A stretch of DNA of 64,000 bases, from NCBI RefSeq assembly GCF_020184175.1, contig NC_065530.1, positions 59,621,260-59,685,259 on the forward strand. Reading direction: 5' to 3'. The DNA comes from Aphis gossypii. Its lineage: Eukaryota; Arthropoda; Insecta; Hemiptera; Aphididae. The translations under genes were made by a program, and so were the position numbers. This document shows positions 27,541-40,253 of the stretch, one piece after another; positions within the stretch are counted from its first letter, which is position 1, and the number at the start of each line of letters is the position of its first letter. The notes under the pieces are model-generated. The model had not been told where the DNA came from. It did no database searches and was given only the letters and a program-made list of their open reading frames with translations.

Positions 27541-30177
27541 TTTTATAGTTATTAATTCTTAATTTAATAGTATTATTAATCAACTTTACTATGTATATAT
27601 TATATTTTAGAACATAAATTATTACAAATTGATCATCAAAATATTTAGCTAAGTACAACATTTAGGCCTGAGCAAAATATGTTAACTGCTTTAATGAAAA
27701 ATAATAAAAAATCAAGATTCAGTATAAATATATTAAAACTACACACATAACTGAACTTGTTAAATTTAATAAAGGTATTTTATTTGAACAATTAGTGCTA
27801 TATAGTTTTCTATGAAACAACCTTATGTAATTATTAATAACATAAAAATTGTTATCTATTGCAACATATTATTATAGGTGTATTCAACAATTTTCCAAAC
27901 ATAGTTAAATGTTTTATAGTAAAACCAAAAATATTTTAATTTACGAAACCAAACACCTAGTTAAAATCATTAATTATTATTACTTTAATATTTTTTTGAA
28001 CAAATTTGTAAAATTTTACTTTAAAAATCTATTTTATAATAATAATATAAATAAATATTACAAACAAAACAAGTTCTAGTGAAATATTCATAGAAGTGTA
28101 CCTATCTATTAGGTAAATAATTTTAAAGAGCAATATGTTTATAATATAAACCTTGCATTATAACTACCTAAAATGAAAAACTAGAGAAATAATTTTTGAA
28201 AAAATAGGTATATAAAAATTATAAATTAATTAATAATTATAGATAAATATTTTTTTTTAAATAATATTCAAATATTGATACTTACCACTAATTATAGCTT
28301 GATAGGTATCTACTTGTATTACCATAAAACATTACTAATTACTATATAGTTATAATTGATAATAATATTAACATTAATTTGAATAGGTATATAAATTTTC
28401 AATTTATCATAAAAATGACAATATCATGATGGTATTAACTGCTATAATGAATAATCACTGATATCCAGAGTATATTTTATTACTGTTGTCATTTTTCATC
28501 AAAATACTAAGTATTATCGTAATGAGTAATGAAGGTTTTTTACTGAAAATTAAGATTTAACATGATGTTTTCAAAATGATCTTATATGTACTAATGTATT
28601 ATGTATAGATGATAATAATTAATATTTACTACAGTCTACAATACATTATATTATATCTTTACTCTTGATAGGTACTATAGGATAGCTAATGTTACTGATA
28701 CAGTTTAGTATTACAGCCATACAGAGGCTTGCCGCCAAATTATAAGAGGACAGAGGTTATTGTTAAAATACGATAACAAATCATGGAAGAACCCACAAAC
28801 AGCCTCAGAATGTTTTACCTATATCTCAGCCTGCAGATGATTTACTTTTACATTGTACTCGCTTCTTAATGTTTAAATTTTCTATTCATTTAAAAATGTT
28901 GGTTGTAAAATTACAATTCTTGTTATAACGTTATAAGAAAATATATATTAAGTAAATTTGACTGAGATTTAAACATCCAACAAAATGAATAATTATACGC
29001 CTACACAATTCACAAGCCAGCTGAAATACAAATATTATGGATATCAAAATGCTTAACTTATTAAAGTTAAATATTTTAACCACATTTTAATAAGTGTGAA
29101 TGAGTAATGTTTAGTGTAGGTATTTCTATCTGATCTGATATGCGGTACCGTAAAAACAAACGAAAAAATTTAGCATGAAAATATAATTTTGTATTCAGTC
29201 TTCCAATAATATGACATAGGTATTTACTAGTTAAGAGGTTTGCAGTAAAAACACCTAGAATAAGAAATTTTAAGTATAGTTTCATTTAAAATTATAAGTA
29301 ATCCGATTCTTGATATAGTTTCATTAAATAGTTATTTATTGTTATGTTTATGAATTTATGATATTGCTAAAAATCAAATTATTTTCCTATTAATAATACA
29401 AAAGTCAATATAAATATAATTAATTTTTGCCAACATGTAAAAGTTTTTAGTTCTCACGAATAATATTTTGAAATTATAACTTTCGTCTAAATTTGAAATT
29501 CTTTGAAATTATGCTTGTATAAACTTCTTAGACTTTTTAATTTCAGTACATAAACTATGAGGAACTTTGTATTCAATTTTCATAGTTAAGGTTTAATTTA
29601 ATTTATAAAATTTTATAAACTTGATCTTCAAATGCTTATAAAAAAAATATGCCTAAATATTTTTATAAAGTTTTAAGAATAAATTATAAAAACCTCGAAT
29701 TAAATTTAAAAAAAATTATTCACAAAAGCTTTTTTATCATCATAAATAAAAAAAAGTAGGTCAGCGCATTTCAGTGGTGGATGTTTGTCCATCGTCCCTT
29801 CAGTCCTCGGACAGGATAGTGTAATTTTAGTATAGGTATTCGATTTGAATGCAATATGATTGCATTCGATAAAAAACGATTCTATGCGGACGAGGGAATC
29901 TTTTTTATTTAAATTTATTCGTTTCTATGGTGATAAACAAAGCCGTAATTATTTTATTTTACATAGGTAATCGTGAAGTTATACATTTTTTCTCTTTTAA
30001 CCGCTTTTATTTCAAGTTTTATTTCATTTTAAAATATTAAAAATGACCTCTCTAAAGTACCAGTTCAAGAACATAACCTTTCAGAAAATATGCTACACTT
30101 GTACTTTTGAGCAAGTTTAGGGGGAAAAAAGTGTTTATAGAATAAAAAAGAAACAAACATCATTGTAAATCCAATAT

Positions 30178-30545
30178 ATTCCTCGTTCCTCTCAGAATCT
30201 AAAAAATCAAAAAAAAAATTTTAAATGTCTATTATTAGCTCAAAAAAATTAAAATAGAAAATTAAAAAAATATACTTTATTAAGAATATTCTATGACATA
30301 AACATTTAAAAAATCACCGATTGTTCGTTTTTGAATTTCTACGTAAAAAAATAAAATCGATTTTGCCAAGAACTAATAAATTTAACATAGAAATGTCTGT
30401 TTTCTTTAATTGTTTGTTTATTTTTCCGATTATTTTGAAAAATACTGTAATTTTTAAATTTTAATCTTTCAAAAGTAAAAACTAGAACCAATTTTTCATT
30501 TAAAACCAATCTCAAAGTTGAAAATTAAAGCATTTCTCGACTATT
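30178..30545 (+). repeat. dispersed aphid-type repeat, partial copy C
   Basis: The distal half aligns with copies A and B through AAAACTAGAACCAATTTTTC and AAAGTTGAAAATTAAAGCAT, followed by TCGACTATTTATA as in copy B. It starts near a CCTCTCAGAATC word. It lies between TONSL and the EF-hand gene. Confidence 0.5.
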
Positions 30546-31658
30546 TATAATATATATATATATATAGATACATATTATGTATATCATTGTAAAATTAATA
30601 TATTCATCACTCGGCTCAAATCTAAAATAAATAATATTCATATCAATACGCAGCAATTTTCAAGAACATAATTATTACCATTGATTATAGAATAGTCTAT
30701 TCTATAGTCAATATTATCACCAACCAAATTTATAAAAGGACGCTGAAAAAAAACATAACAATGCATATAAATCCTAGTACCTATAACAAGTGAGCTGTTA
30801 GAAATAAATAATAATACTACACTCGTGAATCGTGATACTATTGTCTGTAGGTGAATTATACTTTATCGGACTCTGGTAGCAAAATGTCAATTTTTGACAT
30901 CTGTTTGCTCTTGAATCTACAAAAGTGGTGGTGTTTGTTTAGTTGCCTATCTAATACCTCTTGTTGTCTTACTTTTGCCACCCTTTGTCATTGTGATCAA
31001 TTAAATACTATGATATTAGTGTATTAATATTTAAGATTATCGATATTAGGTTATCAACTACGTTTTAAAATGTTTTAACCTAAGGGTGCGAAATTTAATT
31101 TTAAAAGTTTTAACATGATTAATAAAAATATACAAGACGTCAATACTTGTCTTCAGTAAGAAATGATATGCTTTAGTTATATTATACTATTATAGTATAT
31201 TTAACTATTGTAGCGAAGAAAACATAGTATACCATAGTATAATAACACAGTAAAAATATTTATTTTTTTTAACTGGTCATTTTACTTTTGAATGCTTTTA
31301 AATACTACTTATTTCTCCGAATAATAATGACATATTTTTGTTCTTTGCATGTTTTGATAATAAATTATAATGTCGATTATAACAACTAACAATATTTATA
31401 CATGCATATTGTATATAAAAAAAACTACCAATATAAATTAAAAATTATGATAAAACTAAAAATACTTAAAAAAAACTTATATTTCTAAATTAAAATATCC
31501 ATATATTCCACTATTATTATCAGTGAAATAACTACTAAACTACATAATATTTTTGTTAGATATTGAGTAGATATATTTAAAAATATAATATGTATATTAT
31601 ATATAATGAATGTGCACCATGAATGTATACAACATCAATTAATATTTAAATAATAAAT

Positions 31659-34600
31659 TCAACTATCAATAGTCTTCATAAAAGCTCGATAGTTAAAAGA
31701 ATTTGGACGATCATCCTTGCTAAACGCTTCTGCTAAACATTTTACTTCATAAATTGTCAACAACATGTTCAATTTACGAACAGTTAGAGCACATAAAAAT
31801 TCTTGCTTCGACACAATTCCTTGACGATGTTTATCATAATCCTTAAATAAATCATCTAAACCGATATTCGGTTTGCTACGCAATTTTTTCAATGCAGAAT
31901 CGACAGCTCTTCTTTGTTCATCTGTTAAATAATTACTTAGACCTTCATACGAAGTTAAGTATTCATTAGGATCCAAGTACGTATTTTGATCTAAGCCCAA
32001 TGTAACAAATGCCCCCTCAATCAAATTACAAAAACGATGATATTCCACTTGACCTGGATGTGTTTTCGATTCAAATCTGGAATAATTTTACTTGTAAGTA
32101 CGAAAGCTTAAAATATGTAAACTGATACGAAACAATTAACAAATATTCAATATTAATTAAATTATAAACTAACTTTTCAATTTTCATATTAGTATGTATA
32201 TTGTATAACTATAATAATTTATATATCTATACCCAGTCTGCCAACAAGTTTTCGTTTGGCAATCTAACCTATAACCGGTGAGTTCGAATAGGAATTTACA
32301 TAAATAAGACTAAATCAAATTTAGCACCGCTATAATAGTAGTAGGTACCTATACTATAGTCGTCGACAACATTTACGAAATCCAAGTATTCTCTTCTGAA
32401 ACCTAATTTATACTCACTCATTTATTAGTATTTCAAGTTCATTTGAATCAAGTTTAATTCCTGCCATATCTAGTGCACGTTGCAAAGTATCCTTTGACAT
32501 GACTTTATGATTTGAAAAATCAAATTGATTCAAAAACTGATCAAGATTAATTCTTCCTCTTTTTACCTATGAACAAATTATACATTGATTATAAATAAAC
32601 CTACTATAACAATAGTAAATAAAAAAACGACGTTAAAATTACCGTTGTTTTAATTTTAATAATTAATTTATTTAATGTCATATTGCTTATTTCCTTAATT
32701 GTTTTTGAGGAGATATTATCATTAACAATATTAATTTTCTTGTTTTTAATCTAAAATATATAATTAAAATTAAAATTTTTTCAATAGATATAAATCGTTC
32801 AATAGATTTTTTTAACTTGTTTGGTATAAAGTTAAATATTTTATTTCAATAGCCTACATACTCGTATATTACCTATAGCCGTAAATATTAAAGATATATC
32901 CTTATTATGTAAGTTGTTATAATACATATAGCTAAAATATAATTTTAAATTTGAATACATATTTTTTACTACTATATTATAATTTAAATGATTGATAAAA
33001 ACATATAAAACTAATAATTGAACTAGCTGACTGCAGGTGAGAAGCAATCAAGTACAATTAATCAGGGTCGGATCTAAGGAGGGGGGTAAATCGGGTATTT
33101 TCTCTGGAAGTCTTTTTCGGGAGGCGCCAAATTATCAAATAACTGCAGTGGCATAATAGAGGGGGCTGAATTATGAGAGGGCGCTAATTTTATTCTTTGC
33201 CCCGTGTAAAAATATGCTAGATTTGACTCTAAAATTAGTGTAGGTATTACTTATAACAATATTGTACGTTTTTAAATGTTTATTACAGTTATGAATATAT
33301 TTTATTGTTTTTTATACAATTTAAAAATGTATAGTCACACCTATCTCTCTGTTTCTCGTCTTTCTATAGATGACCTAAACCCAACTCTATTATACTCATA
33401 TACTCTATGCATGTATTTGGTACATAAACGTATTGGTGTATTACTTACTGAACACTTCTTAAGCTTTTTATTAATATCAATTAACATTTTTAAAAATTGT
33501 AAATAGTTAAAACCATCTACGTTCATAAATTTTTTTTCAAGAATACAAAGTTCATCTTCTGTACATTTAATACTTGCTGTATACATTGCTCGACGAAAAT
33601 CCGATCTGGATATGTGACCATGATTATTTCTATATTTTTGTTAAATTTATTAATATAAGTAAAATAAATTCCTAATTAAAGTAGGTAGTATTACTTATCA
33701 AAAACCTTGAAATACTGTTCTAGCATTATTCTATTTTCGTTTAAATAATTATTTATATTAATTATTGTCTTGTTAAATAAAATACGTAAATTTAATTCTA
33801 CGGCATCCCAATCTTGTCCTTTTACTCGAAGCATTTCGTTCACGTTTCGATCACATTTTACTTCTATATCCGAAGATTTTTCAACGTTTCTTTCCATAAA
33901 TACTATTTTTCACAAAAAAAAAAAAATACTATTATTTTATAGCTAAAATAAAACAGTAGAAATGTAATTTTAATTTTTTTTTTTTTTATCACCTAGGTAG
34001 TATAAAATATTTAAAATTAATTTGTGGAATTTGATTAATGTTTAATGAATATTCATATAAGTCAAAAATCGAATGCCATAAAAACTAGAAATGGGTCCTT
34101 TATAAAACGCCGAGTTAAATTATATAATCCCTAGCTGGCCATATAATATTAATCCAAAATGTTAAAAAAACACCTAGGTATGTACCTGGTTTTGTATTTA
34201 ATGTATATACATAATACACTGTGATTCAGGCACGTATACAGGGGGGGTTTTGGGGGTTCATCTCCCCGAATTTTTTTTTTGTATACGTGTCTGCTATGAT
34301 TAAATAATATTATTAACAAGAACATTTTCTGTAAACCGTAAGGTAATGGAAATCGCTCAATAGCTTCATTGTTTTATGCTATCCTGTGGTTGCGTAAAAA
34401 TATTAATTAATAATTTGATAAATGATTCTTGATATATAAAAATTCTGTTTGAACAACTTTATTAATATTTAAAATATTTCTTCCATGATTTTTTTTAAAT
34501 GTCTAATCTGATGTAGCAATAAGGTGTGATAATCTTGAATCCGTTATCATTTGAATTTACGATAATGTAAACAAATTATTTGTAAATCAATCTTAGTTTT

Positions 34601-37600
34601 AAATAATCATACTTTAAAGTTTCTCCTAAATTCCTTAATTCTAATGACTTAATACCTATTTTAATATTCGGTGTTAGACCACAATTCAAGCTATTAAAAA
34701 AATATTATCAGTTTTTTTATTTTTAAATTTCCATTAAAAATGAAGACGCCACAAAAATATCTAACTGAAAATCTGAATAATTAAAAGGAAAAAAGGTACC
34801 TATATTGATTCATAAATCTATTTATCTATATAAAATACTTAAGTTAAATTTTAATGTAAATTGATAATATTAGACACTTCTTAATTAAACATAAAATAAT
34901 TTATTCTAAAATGAACTTAAAGTGGATATTAAATTGATAATGTTTTACTATACTAGTATTTATTTCATCTTCAAATTGTTTCCAGTTGATTCTTTCAGGA
35001 AATTCTTTATTTTTATACATAAGCAACAATATAGATAATTCGTTCTCTGGATAGTATATTGAACCTAGTGAACTAACACCTATCATATCTAAACACCTGC
35101 GGAATTGTATTTCAGTTACATGTCCTTTTCCATGAGGATCAAATGTCTACATAATAAAAAACAGTTAACATACATGCATTTTAAAATTAATTTATACATA
35201 TCAGTTTTCTAACTTTGAAAAATTGTCCAATATTAATTCGATTTTCAAAAACAAATTTTTGAAGGTTTCTCAATATTGTTAATACATTATCTTTTTTATG
35301 TGTTTTATTTGCTATAACTGGATGATAAACATTTTTATTACTAAATGATCTCGTACCATTTTCTTTAATTTCGACTTTTGTGCTTACCTTTATAATATAA
35401 ATTACATTATTTAATAATTAAAAAATTGATTTATATTATTTAGCTTATTAACCTAAATAAAATCATAAATCTTATAAATTGCTATGCAATGATATTATAA
35501 TTATGTATAATAGAACAATGCAATTGTTTTACTTTAATTTATTTAATATGCATTATGGTCAGGTTGCTAAAAACAACAACTTGTTAATCTGGATAAGTGA
35601 TAATATTATATTTGCATATAAATAAAAATATATATTTTTTTTAAAGATTAAATCATCCATTATGGAGTTAATACAATTTTATACATAACTTTGAATCGAT
35701 AAAAATTATATTAAATATTAGTTATTAATTTTTTTGTTTTAGAAAGGAACAATGTTGCCCTACAAAACAATTCCATTATCTGATAGTATAGATGGCTATG
35801 AAAAATTGGAACTTTTGGGTAAAGGTGGTTTTGCGTGTGTTTATCATGCTCAATGCCGTCGCACTGGTCGTCATGTTGCTATCAAGGAGATTGATATTTG
35901 GACTATGAAAAAACAGAATATGATTGATCGTGTACGCCAAGAAGTAAAAATACACAGTCAACTTAAACATCCGTCTATTTTAGAGTTGTATACATTTTTT
36001 GAAGATTGCCGGCATGTATATTTAGTATTAGAACTGTGTCATAATGGTGAATTGCTCCAATATTTAAAACGTAATGGAAACAAATTATCAGAAATTGAAG
36101 CACGGTATATTATAAGACAAGTAGTTGAAGGTCTTTTATACTTACATAAACATAATATTGTACATAGAGATATGACTTTAACAAACTTATTATTAACAAA
36201 AGACATGCGAGTAAAAATTGCTGATTTTGGTCTTGCCACTCAATTAAATTCTAAGGATGAAAAACATATGACAATGTGTGGAACCCCAAATTATATATCA
36301 CCAGAAGTGGCTACTCGAAGCTCACATGGTCTAGAAACAGATTTATGGGGATTGGGATGTTTATTGTATACATTGTTAGTGGGACATCCTCCATTTGACA
36401 CCGATGCTATTAAAAGCACACTTACTAAAGTTGTAATGAGTGACTTTTCTTTGCCAAACTATTTATCAAACAAAGCTAAAGATTTAATAAATTGTTTGCT
36501 TAGAAAAAACCCGAGGGATCGTATAGATTTGCATGGTGTGTTAAATCACGATTTTATGCAAGAAAAAATTATTTGTGATGGACCTTCTATATGGTTTCAT
36601 CAATCACATTTTACTGAAGATAGTGGTTTCAATACAATTTCATTTAATAAAGAAAAATGTAGTTCTTCAACCGGCTTACATTATGTTCGTTCAATTCATA
36701 ATCCTAGTATTGAAATTAATCATCATACTGGAAATTCTAACTTAAATGTATTATCAAGTTGTAGAGATTTTCATTTAAATACAGAAGCCAATAAAGAAGA
36801 ATGCTACACATCAAATGTAATAAAAAGTTTCCATAAACACAGCAATAATTTCCAAAATATGTACCATGTAACTCCATCACAACATTCAGAAAATAGACAG
36901 TTTACTGTGTTTGATGATAAATTTTTACAGTCATTTAAAACCTTTCCTGAAACAAGTTCATCTAATAGAATGGCTGAATGCCTAAGCACAGTACGATTAC
37001 AAAAACATAGACATAAAACAAAAAATAAAGTGTTAAGTATTTTAAATAATGGAGATGTTTGTGTAGAATTTATTAAAATGAAATCAAAATCCAAAGAAGA
37101 ACGAGTTGTAGAAGTAATACGTATTTCTTCTGATGGTCAACATATGGTTATATATAGACCAAATAAAGATAGAGGAGTGAAATTACATGATGAACCTCCA
37201 CCTATACCAATTAAAGGAGCTGATGAAGTATATAGTTATGAATCACTTCCTCAGCATCATTGGAAAAAATATGCATATGCTGCTCAATTTGTTAAGCTTA
37301 TTGCTTCGAAGACGGCCAAAGTGGTTTTTTACAGTGATGAGGCAAAATGTCTTCTTATGGAAGATGGAAAAGCATTTGAAGCACATTTTTATAATGGGTC
37401 TATGGTATCAAGTCTTGGGAATGGAGACATAAAAATAGTTGTAAATGGAAAATCAAAATCTTTTAGTCGACCAGAATGTTTAGATGAGTCAGATAAGATT
37501 ATTTACATTCAATTCAAAAAATACTATGAACATTGTTGTTTAGTTGAAAAAACTTTATGTACTCTTGATACAAGTGCTAACAGTGGTGTTACTGTGTTTC

Positions 37601-40253
37601 CAGTGACACTAGGAAGGAGACCTATAACAAAAGAAGCAAAAGATAAATCTGATATACCAACAAATTCTAAGTTAAAAAGTTCATTTTTAATTAAATCTGG
37701 TGAAATTTGTATAAATTATGGAGATGGATCACTAGTAAAACTTGACACAACTACTGGTAAAGTAAAATGTCAGACAACTCAAGGAGTAGTAATGGTTTAT
37801 GATCAAAAGGATAGACATCTACTACCCGAGTGGGCAAAAAATTGTTTAAAAGAAATTCCACATTTACTTAAGCCAAATGAACAAACAACAACAAACTGGA
37901 AATGGCCAAATAGATAATTATGACTTCAATTTAATACTTCTATTTATAACTTTGTATTAAAGATAAATATTATTCAATCAACGAATTATTTAGCAAACAT
38001 TAGTCTTCCGTCATTAGCTCATTAGGTAATTAATACCTAGCTTAAATAATGTCTATGTTAGACAATTATGTAAAGTATTATAATTTTATGAATAATTTTA
38101 ATTGGGAATAACAATGTGTTTAACTTTAATGTAGTCTAATTATTTTAATAAGTATTTAGTTTATCCTTAATATAAAGATCTATTTTAATATAAATTAATA
38201 TTATAAATTTAAAAAAAAATGTAATATGTACCAATTTATAATATTTATTATTTAAGTATATTTGATAAACATAACCATGCATATTATTACCATTGACTGT
38301 AAACACTAGTAGACTGCTAGCATATAACATAATAATAATAAATAATTATATTCTATGCTATTAGTTTGGTACCTTACTATAAATAATCATTATCATAGTT
38401 TAAAAAAAAATAATAATTAGAATAAAGTATTACAGTAAAATAATAAAAAAATTTATTATTATAGAAAATAATAATTATTAATTTTCATGAATGTTATTTT
38501 TTTTATTTTTATTTATAAACAACTACTAATGCAATTTTACCAAAATGGATTTAATTAGTACTTTACCTATGTCAATAGAATAATATATTAAGCAAATTTA
38601 TTTATTAATTTATTATACTTTATAACAGTTATTTTTTTTTTTATATATTATGTTATAATAAATTATATTTCTATAATGTTTATGGTTAAAAATATGTATA
38701 TTTGTTGTTGACGGCTATTGGCATATTATATTTTGTGTCACAGTGGTAAATTTATATTATCTTTGTAACTAAATTGGTAACAAAACAGTAGAAATTACCA
38801 AATGTGATTACTATACTTACATCAGTGAAAACTGATTGTGGGTCATTGTTTTTCACCCAGTTTAATTCATCTAAAAATTGTTTTTTATCAATCATATAAC
38901 TATACACAATAAATTTATCAATAATGAGATTCATTTCTGATGGAGAAATTTGAATTTTTAAAGCGTATAACATATCCTTAAACTGTTTTGTAGTCATCAG
39001 TCCATCATTACTGGTCAGCTAAAACAAAGTTAGAAATAAAATAATATTTAATTGTCAATCAAGTTGTAAAAGTAAATACTTCTTCATAGTCTTCAAAATG
39101 AGGTTCCAAGAAAATGCTTGATATATTTAAATTACTAGAAATTTTTTTCATTATATTTAAACGTGGTAAATCTTGTATTGTATAGTAGACATTTTCATCA
39201 ATAATTTTATTGGAAGGTAATTCTATAATTATGTTTTATTATTGTTAATTGTATTTGAATGCATATATTTATACATAAATTTGTCGTGTTATTCATTCGA
39301 GCTTTTAACATAAATTGAATGCTTTCTTAATGTTCTCATGCATCAATGCATGTTTTTGCATGTTTTTTTTAATAAACTATATTATCTTAAAAATGTATAA
39401 TGTAACCACAAGTTTACAATCATACAAAACCACATGTCATATCAGTTGTATTATATAGGTAAGTATATAATAAATATACTATGCAACTTAAAAGTTGTAC
39501 TTACAATATACATGTTACTTTTTACATTGAAAACATCAAAAATGTGATATTCCTACTGCTTACTTATACAACAGTACAACACTTATCGATAATAATAGTT
39601 ATATACCTTCATTTATTGGTAGATTTGACTCGTGTATAAGTTCACAAAATTGTCCATACGGTACTTGTCCATTGGATTTTTCAAAATAGCTGACTAGCAA
39701 TTGTATTTCCTCGTCGTTTAAATTAATAATAGATTTTAATGGTCCAGACAATGTATTTTTGAATTTGAAAACTCAAGTAAAAGTATGAAAATAAATAATT
39801 AATTGTACAGGTATTCAAGTATTCAATTGTTAAAAAAAAATTCTAAATATATATAATTATAATTACCTGTTACATATCCAGTGTTTTTTACATCATAAAT
39901 TGAATAATATTCCCAAAAATTAAATTTAATGAAATTTACTACTTCACGAATTTTGTTACAAATTCTCCATAAATCCCGTTTAACTTTAAAAGTATGCTAA
40001 AAATAAAATATTTAAGTTATGTTTTATCAACGTAATTAAGTGTATTACCTATGTACATCCATAATAATAATAAAAATAAACCTATTCTTATTTGTGTATG
40101 ATATTAAAATATTATATGTTATAGTGCTATACTAAACCAAACCTGTGTATAGATAATATAAAAAGCATTAATGTTAATTATTAAAATATTTAATTTGTAT
40201 AGGTATAGATTTGTATTATTTAGGCATTATTCAAATATATAAATTACCTCCAT
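31659..40253 (-). CDS. EF-hand-like multi-exon protein (EFCAB6-like?), 690 aa
   Basis: I assembled twelve coding exons by splice sites and phase: 40253-40248, 39996-39867, 39771-39607, 39222-39080, 39018-38821, 35387-35214, 35146-34954, 33902-33695, 33629-33449, 32750-32643, 32566-32418 and 32076-31659. They sum to 2073 bases, giving 690 residues plus TGA, with every junction in phase. The protein has repeated EF-hand-like helix-loop-helix units: DVKNTGYVT near residue 36, FDPHGKGHVTEIQF near 274, DKNNHGHISRSDF near 405 and DYDKHRQGIVSKQEF near 631. Most loops lack the usual acidic ligands at positions 3, 5 and 12, so calcium binding is doubtful; only the last keeps Glu12. Spaced degenerate EF-hands resemble EFCAB6/DJBP-type and axonemal EF-hand proteins, but the family assignment is tentative. 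The first coding exon holds only ATGGAG, and the exon 6 acceptor has a weak pyrimidine tract. PLK4 lies inside intron 5 on the other strand. Confidence 0.75.
33063..33232. mobile_element. decayed hAT-like miniature element in EF-hand gene intron
   Basis: Begins CAGGGTCGGATCT; the far end AGATTTGACTCTA is an imperfect inverse. It is G-rich inside (GGAGGGGGGTAAA). It lies in the intron between coding exons 9 and 10 of the EF-hand gene. Confidence 0.45.
34229..34291. mobile_element. very short inverted-repeat element or hairpin
   Basis: GGCACGTATAC and GTATACGTGTC bracket a G-run, C-run and T-run within 63 bp. The form resembles a collapsed miniature element. It lies in an intron of the EF-hand gene. 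Confidence 0.4.
35743..35751 (+). other. PLK4 5' UTR segment after a likely UTR intron
   Basis: TTTTTTTGTTTTAG directly precedes AAAGGAACA and the ATG, a good acceptor. This implies a spliced non-coding leader exon further upstream that I cannot place. Confidence 0.5.
35752..37917 (+). CDS. PLK4: Polo-like kinase 4 (PLK4/SAK), 721 aa, single coding exon
   Basis: Serine/threonine kinase that starts centriole duplication. The kinase domain spans about residues 16-270: glycine loop GKGGFACVY (23-31), ATP lysine K45, catalytic HRD at 138-140 with N145, DFG at 158-160, activation segment CGTPNYISPE. The catalytic loop reads HRDMTLTN; as I recall, PLK4 usually has Leu after HRD. Just after the domain, D290-S-G-F-N-T295 matches the DSGxxT phosphodegron used by Slimb/beta-TrCP to limit PLK4 levels. 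The cryptic polo-box tandem (from about 425) and the C-terminal third polo box (about 640-705) are present. Length is close to Drosophila SAK (769). The ATG follows AACA, a reasonable Kozak context. The coding region has no intron and lies inside intron 5 of the minus-strand EF-hand gene. No frame damage is visible. Confidence 0.95.
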   Translation: MLPYKTIPLSDSIDGYEKLELLGKGGFACVYHAQCRRTGRHVAIKEIDIWTMKKQNMIDRVRQEVKIHSQLKHPSILELYTFFEDCRHVYLVLELCHNGELLQYLKRNGNKLSEIEARYIIRQVVEGLLYLHKHNIVHRDMTLTNLLLTKDMRVKIADFGLATQLNSKDEKHMTMCGTPNYISPEVATRSSHGLETDLWGLGCLLYTLLVGHPPFDTDAIKSTLTKVVMSDFSLPNYLSNKAKDLINCLLRKNPRDRIDLHGVLNHDFMQEKIICDGPSIWFHQSHFTEDSGFNTISFNKEKCSSSTGLHYVRSIHNPSIEINHHTGNSNLNVLSSCRDFHLNTEANKEECYTSNVIKSFHKHSNNFQNMYHVTPSQHSENRQFTVFDDKFLQSFKTFPETSSSNRMAECLSTVRLQKHRHKTKNKVLSILNNGDVCVEFIKMKSKSKEERVVEVIRISSDGQHMVIYRPNKDRGVKLHDEPPPIPIKGADEVYSYESLPQHHWKKYAYAAQFVKLIASKTAKVVFYSDEAKCLLMEDGKAFEAHFYNGSMVSSLGNGDIKIVVNGKSKSFSRPECLDESDKIIYIQFKKYYEHCCLVEKTLCTLDTSANSGVTVFPVTLGRRPITKEAKDKSDIPTNSKLKSSFLIKSGEICINYGDGSLVKLDTTTGKVKCQTTQGVVMVYDQKDRHLLPEWAKNCLKEIPHLLKPNEQTTTNWKWPNR
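37956..37961 (+). terminator. PLK4 polyadenylation signal (ATTAAA)
   Basis: ATTAAA about 40 bases after the PLK4 stop codon. It is a common variant signal in the expected place. Confidence 0.4.
37962..38820. other. rest of EF-hand intron 5 downstream of PLK4
   Basis: AT-rich spacer between the PLK4 3' end and EF-hand coding exon 5. No further features recognised. Confidence 0.5.

Larger units (their letters stand above)
26720..31658. other. intergenic region between TONSL and the EF-hand gene
   Basis: TONSL's leader intron and promoter must lie here, since an acceptor directly precedes its start exon, but I cannot place them. Also present are the hAT fragment at 27462 and partial repeat C at 30178. 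No coding exon was recognised. Confidence 0.45.

Noticed and set aside
29076..29285. 69-codon minus-strand open frame starting MKLYLKFLILGVF
   Set aside because: It looks like a signal peptide, but the hydrophobic run is expected from AT-rich codons. No homologous domain or splice support.
33341..33448. C-terminal extension of the EF-hand exon 9 frame
   Set aside because: A strong donor (TCA/GTAAGTAAT) at 33449 ends the exon. The sequence beyond it is intron read-through.
36804..37094. Minus-strand open frame over PLK4
   Set aside because: Antisense shadow of the PLK4 linker region. No similarity.
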